Below are positions 43,482 to 51,521 of a stretch of DNA of 64,000 nucleotides, piece after piece. The stretch comes from Halorubrum sp. JWXQ-INN 858 (GTDB lineage: Archaea; Halobacteriota; Halobacteria; Halobacteriales; Haloferacaceae). Positions within the stretch are counted from its first letter, which is position 1, and every line of letters starts with the position of its first letter. A program made the translations under genes and the position numbers. The notes below the pieces were generated by a model that did not search any database, had not been told where the DNA came from, and saw nothing but the letters and a program-made list of their open reading frames with translations. The DNA lies in the NCBI RefSeq assembly GCF_009806985.1, contig NZ_WUAX01000008.1, positions 308,115 through 372,114 of the forward strand. The letters are read 5' to 3'.

Positions 43482-43973
43482 ATGCCACGGAACGTCCTCG
43501 TCGCGGTAGACGACTCGCCGCTCGGTCGCGAAGCGCTCGCGTACGCGCTGGACGCGTTCCCCGACGCCCGGGTCGTCGCGGCGCACGTCGCTTTCCTCGA
43601 GTTCGACATGCTCCCGTCCGACACGCCCGAGGTCGATGCCGTCGGCCTCGACGAGCTCGACGGCGTCGGCGACGAGACCGCCCAGCGCGTGTTCGAGGCG
43701 ATCCGGGATGTCGTCGGGGAGCGATCGGGCGTGGACGGTGATCTCGGGAGCGTGGACGGCGAGCGTGAGAATTCGGAGGACGGGCGAACGGTCGCCGTCT
43801 CGTTCCTAACCGGCGAGCCCGGGGACCGCCTCGTCGAGTACGTCGAAGCGGGCGGGTTCGACCACGTGGTCCTCGGAACGCACGGCCGTGACGGCGTCTC
43901 ACGGCTGCTGATCGGGAGCGTCGCAGAGGACGTGGTGCGGCGGACCGACGTGCCGACGACGCTCGTGAAGTGA
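43482..43973 (+). CDS. universal stress protein (UspA family)
   Basis: Usp domain of 163 residues starting MPRNVLVAVDDSPLGREAL. The ATP-binding loop is VLGTHGRDGVSRLLIGSVAEDVV, with the G-x2-G-x9-G-S arrangement. An insertion rich in Gly/Asp/Glu lies near 88-106. A TTATAAG box is 25-30 bp upstream. It is divergent from the sensor kinase, a possible functional link. Confidence 0.92.
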   Translation: MPRNVLVAVDDSPLGREALAYALDAFPDARVVAAHVAFLEFDMLPSDTPEVDAVGLDELDGVGDETAQRVFEAIRDVVGERSGVDGDLGSVDGERENSEDGRTVAVSFLTGEPGDRLVEYVEAGGFDHVVLGTHGRDGVSRLLIGSVAEDVVRRTDVPTTLVK

Positions 43974-44114
43974 CGGCGCAGTTCGCTTATAAGCCCTCCT
44001 CGCCCTTCCCAACCGTCGACCGGTGGCCGCCGGACGATTCGGTGGTCGCCGGCCGGACACGAACGTGTCGGTCCGGCCGGGTGCGGCGATCCGATCGACG
44101 GTGCGGATGAGGCG

Positions 44115-44453
44115 CTACCCCTTCTTGTAGGAGACGCCGGCTCCTCTGGTCGGATACGTCCAGTCGACGTTGCCCTTCGGACAGGCCCAGCGACAGCTCC
44201 CGCACTCCAGACAGTTCTCGTAGGCGATGTGCGGGACCCCGTCGTCTCCCTCGCGCCAGACGTCGGCCGGGCAGACGTCGATACAGTCGTAGCTATGACA
44301 CGACTCCGCACAGATCCCCGGCACCTTCAGCCCGAGGTGAGACTCGCCGGCGTCGTCGTACCGGACGGTGTACAGCCGGTCCTCGAGCGTGTCGTTCTCC
44401 GCGGACGGTTCCCCCGACGTGACGTTCGGGACGGTGGGTGTGGTGGTGCTCAT
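44115..44453 (-). CDS. fixX: ferredoxin-like protein FixX
   Basis: Small iron-sulfur protein of 112 residues, last gene of the ETF operon. Two cysteine groups are visible: Cys48, 52, 57, 61 and Cys81, 84, 87, 91. The second (C-x2-C-x2-C-x3-C-P) is the classical 4Fe-4S pattern; with FixC it forms ETF:quinone oxidoreductase, passing electrons from ETF to the quinone pool. The start overlaps the fixC stop by 4 bp (ATGA). An N-terminal Thr/Ser-rich tail of about 20 residues precedes the domain. Confidence 0.93.
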   Translation of the reverse strand: MSTTTPTVPNVTSGEPSAENDTLEDRLYTVRYDDAGESHLGLKVPGICAESCHSYDCIDVCPADVWREGDDGVPHIAYENCLECGSCRWACPKGNVDWTYPTRGAGVSYKKG

Positions 44454-45838
44454 CGAATGACCTCTCGGTATCGGTAGGCGAGTTTCGCCGCGCCGCGCCA
44501 GCCACCGACCGCCTCGAGGAGGCGATCGCGTGCCGCTTCGGCGTGGCGCTCCTTCGGCTCGCGGTCCATTCGGAAGTACTCCGCGCCGGCGTCGGCCAAC
44601 GCGTACGGAAGCTCCTCGAAGACCAGCTCGCGGTCCCGTTCGACCCGCTCCATCAGCCAGCCGTACCGCTCCAGGTTCCGTACGACGAACGACGCCTCCA
44701 GCCGCTCGGGGTACGACCTGAGGGCCGCCTCGTCGGTCCGACCCCGGCTCGCCGCCGAGGCAATCGCCTCGGCGGCGAGGTAACCGCTCTCGATGGCCAT
44801 GTTCGTCCCCTCCAGGTGGACGCCGTTGTTCAACACGAGCCCGGCGGCGTCACCGACGACGACCGCGCCGTCGTGGATCAGCCGCGGGATCGACTCGTGG
44901 CCGCCCTCCGGGATCGTCTTCGCGCCGTACTCGACCGTGCGTGCGCCCCGAACCAGGGGAGCGACCGCGGGATGGGACTTGAACGCGTTGAGCGTCCGCT
45001 CCGGTTTCGGCTGTCGCCCGCGGGCGTCCGCGAGGCTGTACGCGAGCCCGACGCTTATCGTGTCGGCGTTGGTGTAGACGAAGCCGCCGCCGACCGCGTC
45101 GCCGACGGCCCCGTCGCCGAAGTAGTGGTACGACGCGCCCGCGTCGTCCGAGAGCCGGAACCGGTCCGCGATGATGCCGTCGCGCTCGGGGAACTCCAAC
45201 ACCTCCTTGACCCCGACGGCGACGTTCTCCGCGCGCTCGGTCGACTTCAGGTCGGCCCCCTCGCTGACGAGCGAGTTCCCCCCTTCCGCGAGCACGACGT
45301 AGTCGGCCGTGATCGCCCCGTCCGGTCGGTCGGTTTCGACCCCGCGAACACGGTTCCCGTCGGGACCGCGGAGCAGCCCCGTCACCGTCGTCTCCGTGAG
45401 GAGGACGGCTCCCGCATCGACCGCCTGCTCGGCGAACCAGCGATCGAACTCGCCACGAAGGACCGTGTACGAGTCGTTGTGTGGCGGGTCATGCCACTCC
45501 CCGGGACGCAGCGAGACCGCGGTTTCGTCCGTCTCCGAGAGCATACTGAACCGTTTCTCCGCGACGTATCGTTCGACGGGGGCCGCGGAAACGTCGACGA
45601 GCTCGCGCAGCGTCGGGGTGTACAACACCCCGCCGAACACGTTCTTCGCGCCGGGGTATCGCCCCCGTTCGATGACGAGGACGTCGAGCCCCTCGTTGGC
45701 CATCGTGACGGCCGCCGCGCTCCCGGCGAGCCCCGCGCCGACGACGATCGCGTCGAACGCGTCGTCGTAGGTCGGGTCCGCGACGGGCTCGCGGCGGGTC
45801 TCGGTTCCCGCGCCGTCGTCCGCGTCGGCGTCGTTCAT
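44450..45838 (-). CDS. fixC: ETF:quinone oxidoreductase flavoprotein FixC
   Basis: FAD-dependent oxidoreductase of 462 residues in the geranylgeranyl-reductase/ETF-QO superfamily. The dinucleotide-binding motif GAGLAG is at 34-39; KNVFGG near 72-77 and a second FAD motif HDGAVVVGDAAGLV in the C-terminal half are typical of FixC. It accepts electrons from ETF (FixAB) and reduces quinone at the membrane together with FixX. Both ends overlap neighbours by 4 bp, so the whole operon is tightly coupled. Confidence 0.94.
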   Translation of the reverse strand: MNDADADDGAGTETRREPVADPTYDDAFDAIVVGAGLAGSAAAVTMANEGLDVLVIERGRYPGAKNVFGGVLYTPTLRELVDVSAAPVERYVAEKRFSMLSETDETAVSLRPGEWHDPPHNDSYTVLRGEFDRWFAEQAVDAGAVLLTETTVTGLLRGPDGNRVRGVETDRPDGAITADYVVLAEGGNSLVSEGADLKSTERAENVAVGVKEVLEFPERDGIIADRFRLSDDAGASYHYFGDGAVGDAVGGGFVYTNADTISVGLAYSLADARGRQPKPERTLNAFKSHPAVAPLVRGARTVEYGAKTIPEGGHESIPRLIHDGAVVVGDAAGLVLNNGVHLEGTNMAIESGYLAAEAIASAASRGRTDEAALRSYPERLEASFVVRNLERYGWLMERVERDRELVFEELPYALADAGAEYFRMDREPKERHAEAARDRLLEAVGGWRGAAKLAYRYREVIR

Positions 45839-46926
45839 GTTCGGACCTCCTCGGGATCGGTGTCCGCCGAAAGGAGCGCCGTGAGCCGCGGCGCGACCTC
45901 GAAGAGGTCGCCGACGATCCCGTAGTCGGCGTGTTCGAATATCGGTGCGTTCGGGTCGTCGTTGACCGCAACGACGGTCGCCGCGTCGTTCATCCCCTCG
46001 ACGTGCTGGATCGCTCCGGAGATCCCGAGCGCGACGTACAGGTCGGGCCGGACCGTCTTGCCCGTCTGTCCCACCTGCCGTGCGCCCTCGACCCAGCCCT
46101 CGTCGACGGCCTTCCGGCTGGCCGCGAGGTCGGCGTCGAGCGCCGCCGCGAGGTCGATCGCGGGATCGAGGTCCCCACCGACCCCGCCGCCGACGGCGAC
46201 GATCCGGTCCGCATCGGTGATGTCAGCCCTCTCGCCGACGTTCCGCTCGAGGACCTCGGTGACCGCGTCCGCCTCCGCGACGAACGTCGGGACGCGCTCG
46301 ATGCGGTCGTCGTCCGCGCCGTCGATCGCGCCGATCCGTTCGGGGTCGGGGGCAGCCGCCTCGAAGACGCCGGCCCGAACGGTCGCCATCTGCGGGCGGT
46401 GCTCCGGACAGACGATCGTCGCCAATACGTTCCCGCCGAACGCGGGTCGACGCGCGAGCAGCTGGCCGTCCTCGTCGACGTCGAGTTCGGTGACGTCGGC
46501 CGTGAGCCCCGCGTGCGTCGGCACGGCGACGCGACCGGCGAAGTCACGGCCGGTGTGTGTCCCGCCGATCAGGACGATCGCGGGCTCGCGTCGTTCGACC
46601 ATCTCGCGGAACTGCGTGCCGTACGGATCCGCACGATACGGCTCGAAGACGGGGTCGTCGGCGACGAGGACGCGGTCCGCCCCGCGGGCGATCGCTCCCG
46701 CCGCCACGTCGTCGACGTCCTCGCCGATCACGAGCGCGACGAGGTCCTCGTCGAGATCGGCCGCGAGCCGGCGACCCTCGGCGAGCAGCTCCCACGACAC
46801 CCCCATCACGTCGTCGGCGTGTTCCTCGATGAACACCCAGACGTCGCTGGCGCGGTCGACCTCGCTCGGTTCCGCCTCCGATCCCGCCGTGTGAGCCGCG
46901 TCGGTCGCGTCAAGGTCGTCGGTCAT
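45835..46926 (-). CDS. fixB: electron transfer flavoprotein, alpha subunit (FixB)
   Basis: ETF alpha of 363 residues. The C-terminal FAD-binding domain is recognisable by GARQVGQTGKTVRPDLYVAL followed by GISGAIQHVEGM, the family signature; the N-terminal domain starts near residue 27 after an acidic tail. It forms a dimer with FixA and collects electrons from acyl-CoA dehydrogenases, for example the one encoded at 10964. The 4-bp ATGA overlaps place it between fixA and fixC. Confidence 0.94.
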   Translation of the reverse strand: MTDDLDATDAAHTAGSEAEPSEVDRASDVWVFIEEHADDVMGVSWELLAEGRRLAADLDEDLVALVIGEDVDDVAAGAIARGADRVLVADDPVFEPYRADPYGTQFREMVERREPAIVLIGGTHTGRDFAGRVAVPTHAGLTADVTELDVDEDGQLLARRPAFGGNVLATIVCPEHRPQMATVRAGVFEAAAPDPERIGAIDGADDDRIERVPTFVAEADAVTEVLERNVGERADITDADRIVAVGGGVGGDLDPAIDLAAALDADLAASRKAVDEGWVEGARQVGQTGKTVRPDLYVALGISGAIQHVEGMNDAATVVAVNDDPNAPIFEHADYGIVGDLFEVAPRLTALLSADTDPEEVRT

Positions 46927-47717
46927 ACGTCCACCTCCGTCGCGCCGACCATCGCCTCGAGCAGCCGCTCAGGCGTGTCGACGACCTCGTTCGCCCGGTC
47001 GACGGGCTCGACGGTCTCCATCCCGCCGACCTGCGTCGGCGAGGCGTCCATCCCCACGTCGTCGGGGTCGATGTCGAGCTCGTCGGTCGTGAGCTCCATC
47101 GGTTCGAACTCGTTCTCCGCGTACAGTTTCCGGTGGAGCCCGGCGGGTCGCGCTTCGAACGCACCGTACGCGATCGCGACGACGACGGGGAGATCAGCGG
47201 CGACGGTTTCGTGGCCTCCCTCGACGTCCCGGCGCGCGGCGAGCCGCCCGGCGCTCGGGCGCGGGTCGAGGGTTTCCACGTAGGTGAGCTGGGCCCAGCC
47301 GTTGTGCGCGGCGATCCCCGGCGGGACCTGTCCCGTCGAGGAATCGGTCGTCTCCTCGCCGCAGACGACGACGTCGGCGCCGAGGTGATCGGCGGTCCGC
47401 GCGAGCGCGTAGCTCGTCGGCCACGTGTCGCTCCCGGCGAAGGCCCGGTCGGTGACGAGGACGGCGTCGTCACAGCCCATCGCGACCGCCTCCTCCAGGA
47501 CGTCCGTCGCGGTCGGCGGCCCCATCGTGACCGCCGTCACGGTCCCGCCGGCGACGTCGCGGAGCGACAGCGCCGCCTCAAGGGCGTCGCGGTCGGGCCC
47601 GTTGAGCACGGCCGGCGCGTCGGCACGGTCGAGCCGTCCGGTATCCGGGTCGATCCCGACCTCGTCGGAGTCCGGGACCTGCTTGACGGCGACGACGATC
47701 GACCAGCCGGTCGTCAT
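46923..47717 (-). CDS. fixA: electron transfer flavoprotein, beta subunit (FixA)
   Basis: ETF beta of 264 residues, starting close to the canonical IVVAVKQVPDSDEVGIDPDTG (about 7-27) that opens the family. Later segments VVCGEETTDSSTGQVPP (about 134-150) fit the AMP/FAD-binding ETF fold. Partner of FixB in moving electrons from CoA-dehydrogenases to the quinone pool. It overlaps both the upstream 127-residue gene and fixB by 4 bp. Confidence 0.94.
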   Translation of the reverse strand: MTTGWSIVVAVKQVPDSDEVGIDPDTGRLDRADAPAVLNGPDRDALEAALSLRDVAGGTVTAVTMGPPTATDVLEEAVAMGCDDAVLVTDRAFAGSDTWPTSYALARTADHLGADVVVCGEETTDSSTGQVPPGIAAHNGWAQLTYVETLDPRPSAGRLAARRDVEGGHETVAADLPVVVAIAYGAFEARPAGLHRKLYAENEFEPMELTTDELDIDPDDVGMDASPTQVGGMETVEPVDRANEVVDTPERLLEAMVGATEVDV

Positions 47718-48097
47718 GCGTTCACCTCCGCCGAACCCCGTCGATCGGCGACGATCGAGCAGGGGTTATCCATCGCCGAGTCACATCGGATCGTTAACCC
47801 GTCGGCGCGTTCGTCGAGCCGGTCGAAGAGCCGCCGGTGGGAGTCGGGCGAGCTGTACTCCTCGATCACCGGCCCCACGTCGACGACGATGCGGTAGCGG
47901 GCCCCGTCGACGCGATCGGCGCCGATCCGTCGGACGTCCGGATCGTCGATCCACGCCAGCATCCACTCGAGAAGCCACCGGTCGTGGGTGGTTTCGTCCC
48001 CGTCCACCCCGTACGTCGCGACGTATCGACGGGCGGGGGGATCCTCGCTCGTTTTCGTGCCGCCGATCGGCGGCGGCTCTCGCGTCGGTTGCCCCAT
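47714..48097 (-). CDS. conserved-looking protein of unknown function at the head of the fix operon
   Basis: Protein of 127 residues, first gene of the five-gene ETF operon. After a Pro-rich start it has a compact domain (about 27-120) with TTHDRWLLEWMLAWIDDPDV, YRIVVDVGPVIEEY and a C-terminal CDSAMDNPCSIV with two cysteines. No membrane segment. I do not recognise the family. Its stop overlaps the fixA start (ATGA), so it is made together with ETF. A TATA box (GTTTATAAA, 48149-48157) lies about 55 bp upstream, leaving a short leader, unlike most genes here. It could be a regulator or assembly factor for the ETF system. Confidence 0.75.
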   Translation of the reverse strand: MGQPTREPPPIGGTKTSEDPPARRYVATYGVDGDETTHDRWLLEWMLAWIDDPDVRRIGADRVDGARYRIVVDVGPVIEEYSSPDSHRRLFDRLDERADGLTIRCDSAMDNPCSIVADRRGSAEVNA

Positions 48098-48148
48098 ACG
48101 TGAACGTCCGTTCCTCGGAGGGTAATCGTCCGGATGCAATGTACAGGC

Positions 48149-48157
48149 GTTTATAAA
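48149..48157 (-). promoter_or_regulatory. TATA box of the fix operon
   Basis: Minus-strand GGTTTATAA on the non-repeat side of the divergent spacer, 52-60 bp before the first ATG (48097); predicted start of transcription near 48124. Confidence 0.55.
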
Positions 48158-48348
48158 CCGATACGGCAGCGCAACGGAAGCGCGGGCGAGACGAGGCGAG
48201 ACGAACCCAGACGAGCGTCGAGGCCGGGGTTTCGGCGAGAGACGCCCGCGCTCGATCGGTAGGGCGGAAAAGGCCGTGTTCGGTCGCGGTTCTACGGATC
48301 TGAAAACGCCCGTCGTGTAATAAGTCGCCTCGCCGCGAAGCGGCGACC

Positions 48349-49044
48349 ATGAGGACGACACGCCACGCATCCGGATCGACGGCGGAACCCGACGTCAAGC
48401 GCTCCGGGAGCGTCGCCGCGGGCTCCGCGGAGCGGTCGTCGGTGCTCCGGGCCGAGCTCCGCGTTCGGCGGCGCGACGGGCACGCGTGTCCGTTGGGCGG
48501 GGGGCGCGACCGAACCGTCGTCGCACACGACGTGGTCCGTCCCGACGGGAACGACGGGAACGGCCTCGAGTGCCGGTCGACGATCGAGAGCGAGGCCGGG
48601 ACGCGTATCGTCGGGAAGCCGATCGAGGAGGGCTGTGTCTGTCCGGTGTTCCGAAGCCACGACTGCGTCGCCTCGATCGAGGCGGCCGATCGGGGCGAGA
48701 TCGTCGTTTCGCTGTCGCTCCCCTCGCGGGAGGTGCTCCCGGAGATCGTCGAGGACCTCAGGGGCGTCGGGGCGACCGTCGAGCTGCGGAGCATCTCCAA
48801 GGGCGGCCACCCGTCGGAGGGACGGCGGCTGACGATCGACGCCGACGCCGTCACGGAAAAACAGCGCGAGGCCATCGCGGTCGCCTTCGAGGAGGGGTAC
48901 TACGACACGCCGCGCGGGGCGGACCTCGGGGATCTCTCCGACCGGCTCGGCGTGTCGCGCTCGGCGGTCTCCCAGCGATTGACCGCCGCCGAGTCGACGC
49001 TGATCGGCGCGCTGTACGACCTCGAAGCGAGGATCGACGAGTGA
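48349..49044 (+). CDS. HTH-10 (bacterio-opsin activator-like) transcriptional regulator
   Basis: Regulator of 231 residues. Residues about 30-165 form the Bat-type sensory domain with conserved CVCPVFRSHDCVASIEA. The C-terminal HTH_10 domain is clear: LTIDADAVTEKQREAIAVAF, then EEGYYDTPRGADLGDLSDRLGVSRSAVSQRL. An AATAAGT box is about 27 bp upstream. It is divergent from the fix operon across 251 bp and is the obvious candidate for its local regulator, though this is only positional inference. Confidence 0.92.
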   Translation: MRTTRHASGSTAEPDVKRSGSVAAGSAERSSVLRAELRVRRRDGHACPLGGGRDRTVVAHDVVRPDGNDGNGLECRSTIESEAGTRIVGKPIEEGCVCPVFRSHDCVASIEAADRGEIVVSLSLPSREVLPEIVEDLRGVGATVELRSISKGGHPSEGRRLTIDADAVTEKQREAIAVAFEEGYYDTPRGADLGDLSDRLGVSRSAVSQRLTAAESTLIGALYDLEARIDE

Positions 49045-49244
49045 TAAAGGGACGAAATCAGGACGAAATCGGGGACGAAGGTGAGGACGAGGTCGGAGGC
49101 GCGGCGGCGAAGTACGGCCGCGGTCCGGCGATGCAGCCGTATCCAGCGATGCAGCCGTGTCCAGCCGAATGGTCCGGTGACGCGGTTCCCACTCAGTGGA
49201 ACCACCGACCGCGAGTTAAGACGACGACGACCGTAGACCGAGAC

Positions 49245-49892
49245 ATGAGCGACCAGACCGCGTCCTGTGACGGGTGGCACAGCGGCGGCTGCGTCGGCAC
49301 GTCGCGGTGTCCGCCGCGCTGCCCGCGGTTCGTCGACAAGCAGGGTGTGCGGTGGACTCTTCGCCCGGCGCGCGAGGGTGGGATCGGATCCGACGACGAC
49401 GACGGCCTCACCGATGACGCCCACGACGACCTCGACGCGCTCGCCGACATGTACGCCGCGTTCGGCACCGGCGACCGCGCACAGGGGGTCCCGCCCGCGG
49501 ACGAGCGACAGCGCCGGTCGTGGATCGAGACGCTGCTCGCGGAGGGGCACAACGTCGTCGCGGCCGGCGACGGTCGGCTCGTCGGCCATGCCGTGTACAC
49601 GCCGACCGGCGAGGAGACGCCGGAGCTCGCGGTGTTCGTCCATCCGGCGTGTCAGCGCCGCGGGATCGGGACGGAGCTGTGTAAACACGTCATCGCCGCC
49701 GCGGCCGACGCCGGATGCGAGGCGCTCGTGCTCCACGTCGAGGCGGGTAACCGCGCCGCACGTACCGTCTACCGTCGGCTCGGGTTCGAGGTCCTCGACG
49801 GCGAACGCGAGCTGGTGATGCGGCTCGCGCTCGACGAGCCGATCGCGACCGCGGTCAGGAAACCGCCCGCCGTTCGTGAACCGTCGGCCTGA
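49245..49892 (+). CDS. GNAT family N-acetyltransferase with N-terminal Cys cluster
   Basis: Protein of 215 residues. The C-terminal GNAT domain (about 55-200) has the acetyl-CoA-binding motif CQRRGIGTELCKHVI and NRAARTVYRRLGFEVL. The first 30 residues hold four cysteines (8, 16, 22, 26), a probable small zinc site not typical of GNAT. Acceptor unknown. A GAGTTAAG box lies 25-30 bp upstream. The spacer before it has two copies of an 18-bp repeat (49128-49163). Confidence 0.88.
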   Translation: MSDQTASCDGWHSGGCVGTSRCPPRCPRFVDKQGVRWTLRPAREGGIGSDDDDGLTDDAHDDLDALADMYAAFGTGDRAQGVPPADERQRRSWIETLLAEGHNVVAAGDGRLVGHAVYTPTGEETPELAVFVHPACQRRGIGTELCKHVIAAAADAGCEALVLHVEAGNRAARTVYRRLGFEVLDGERELVMRLALDEPIATAVRKPPAVREPSA

Positions 49893-49914
49893 CCCGCCGG
49901 CACGTGGGACGGGG

Positions 49915-49977
49915 CCTCAGGCACCCGGGGAAAGACCTCAGGCGACCGGGGGAATATCTCAGGCGACCGGGGCGACC
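49915..49977. repeat. 21-bp tandem repeat x 3 including a gene end
   Basis: Three 21-bp units of CCTCAGGCGACCGGGGGAATA type. The third contains the stop codon and last codons of the M20 dipeptidase gene, so the repeat looks like tandem duplication of the gene's 3' end. Confidence 0.88.
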
Positions 49978-51356
49978 TCGCCGACGGCGCGGAGGACGCG
50001 AGCGCTCGTCCGGATCCCCTTCTCGAAGTGCGCGAGGTCGTAGTGCTCGTCGGGGCCGTGCTGGTTGTTGTCGCGCTGGCCGTGCGGGACGCTGATGTGT
50101 GGGACGCCGAGGTAGTTCGTGAACACCGCGTAGGGAGCCGACCCACCGGAGGCGGGTTTGACGACCGGCTCCGCGCCCCAGCCGTCCGCGACCGCCGAGA
50201 CGATCGGCTCCCGGTACGGGGAGTCGACGGGGGTTCGGGTCGGGTCCATGCTCGCGTGGCGAGTGACCGTCGTCGACACGCGGTCGGAGGCGTGCGCCTC
50301 GACGTGGTCGGCGATCAGGTCGTACACGTCGTCGGGGTCCTGGTCGACGACGAGCCGCGCGTCGATCGTGGCGGCGGCCCGCGACGGGACGATCGTCTTG
50401 AACCCCTCGTCGCCGTGGCCGCCCGCGAAGCCGTTGACGTTGAGCGTCGGATAGTACAGCGTCCGTTCGAGGAACGTGTCGCCGGGGCCGTCATCGAAGC
50501 CGCCGATATCGAGCTTCGCGGCGAGCGCGTCGGGGTCGGGCTCGATGTGGCCGAGCAGCTCCCGGTCCGCGTCCGTGACGGGAGCGACGTCGTCGTAGAA
50601 CCCGTCGATCGTGATCCGGCCGTCGGGGTCACGCATCGTGGCGAGCAGTTGGGTGAGCTCCCAGATCGGGTTGGGGACGGCCCCGCCGTAGTGACCGGAG
50701 TGGAGGTCCGCGTTCGGTCCCCGGACCTCGATCCCGACCACCAGGATCCCGCGGTTTCCGAACACGACGGTGGGGCGGCCCGACTCGTCGACCGGGCCGT
50801 CGGAGTTCACCGAGACGTCCGCGGCGAGTTCGGTCTCGCGCGCCTCGACGGCGTCCATCACGTTCGGGCTCCCGCTCTCCTCCTCGCCGTCCAAGAGCAT
50901 GGTGACGTTGACCGGGAGCCCGGTCGTCTCCCGCAGCGCGCGGACCGCACAGAGGTACGCGAAGTGTTGGCCCTTGTTGTCGACCGTGCCGCGGCCGTAC
51001 ATGAGCTCGCGCCCGTCGACCTCGCGGATCACCGGGTCGAACGGCGGGGTCTCCCAGTCCTCCGGCGCGACCGGCTGGACGTCGTAGTGACCGTAAACGA
51101 GGACCGTCGGCGCGTCGTTGTCGGGGTCGCCGTCGACGAACGCGCGGGCGACGACCGCGGGGTGGCCGGCCGTGTCGACGATCTCCGCCGTGTCGAAGCC
51201 GTAGTCGGTCGTCAACGAGACGAGGAGCTCCGCACAGTCGTGGATCCCCTCGCCGGTCGCGCTGATCGACGGCTGTGCGACGAGCGTCCGGAGGTCGTCG
51301 ACGAACCCGTCGAACCCCTCCTCGACGAACGCGTCCACTTCGGATGACGGTGTCAT
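49959..51356 (-). CDS. M20 family dipeptidase/peptidase
   Basis: Zinc aminoacylase/carboxypeptidase-like enzyme of 465 residues. Metal ligands appear in order: His in YGHYDVQPV, Asp in GRGTVDNKGQ, Glu-Glu in DGEEESGS, Asp in NSDGP, and His in the C-terminal HGPDEHYDL. The middle dimerisation domain contains DLHSGHYGGAVPNP. Typical M20A/CNDP-type dipeptidase length. A GTTTTTAGC box lies about 25 bp upstream of the ATG at 51356. Cytoplasmic (no signal peptide); probably hydrolyses dipeptides. Confidence 0.93.
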   Translation of the reverse strand: MTPSSEVDAFVEEGFDGFVDDLRTLVAQPSISATGEGIHDCAELLVSLTTDYGFDTAEIVDTAGHPAVVARAFVDGDPDNDAPTVLVYGHYDVQPVAPEDWETPPFDPVIREVDGRELMYGRGTVDNKGQHFAYLCAVRALRETTGLPVNVTMLLDGEEESGSPNVMDAVEARETELAADVSVNSDGPVDESGRPTVVFGNRGILVVGIEVRGPNADLHSGHYGGAVPNPIWELTQLLATMRDPDGRITIDGFYDDVAPVTDADRELLGHIEPDPDALAAKLDIGGFDDGPGDTFLERTLYYPTLNVNGFAGGHGDEGFKTIVPSRAAATIDARLVVDQDPDDVYDLIADHVEAHASDRVSTTVTRHASMDPTRTPVDSPYREPIVSAVADGWGAEPVVKPASGGSAPYAVFTNYLGVPHISVPHGQRDNNQHGPDEHYDLAHFEKGIRTSARVLRAVGEVAPVA

Positions 51357-51521
51357 ACCACACGTCGACGGCGGGGCGCTAAAAACACGCGTGTGCCGGC
51401 GAGGCGGGCGGGATCACGGGTCGACGGCCGGGTGAACCGGACTACGGGTCGGGCGGACGACCCCCCGGCCGGGGAGTCGACGGACGCAACGCTTGAGTCG
51501 CTGGCACGCACAGCGGTAGCC

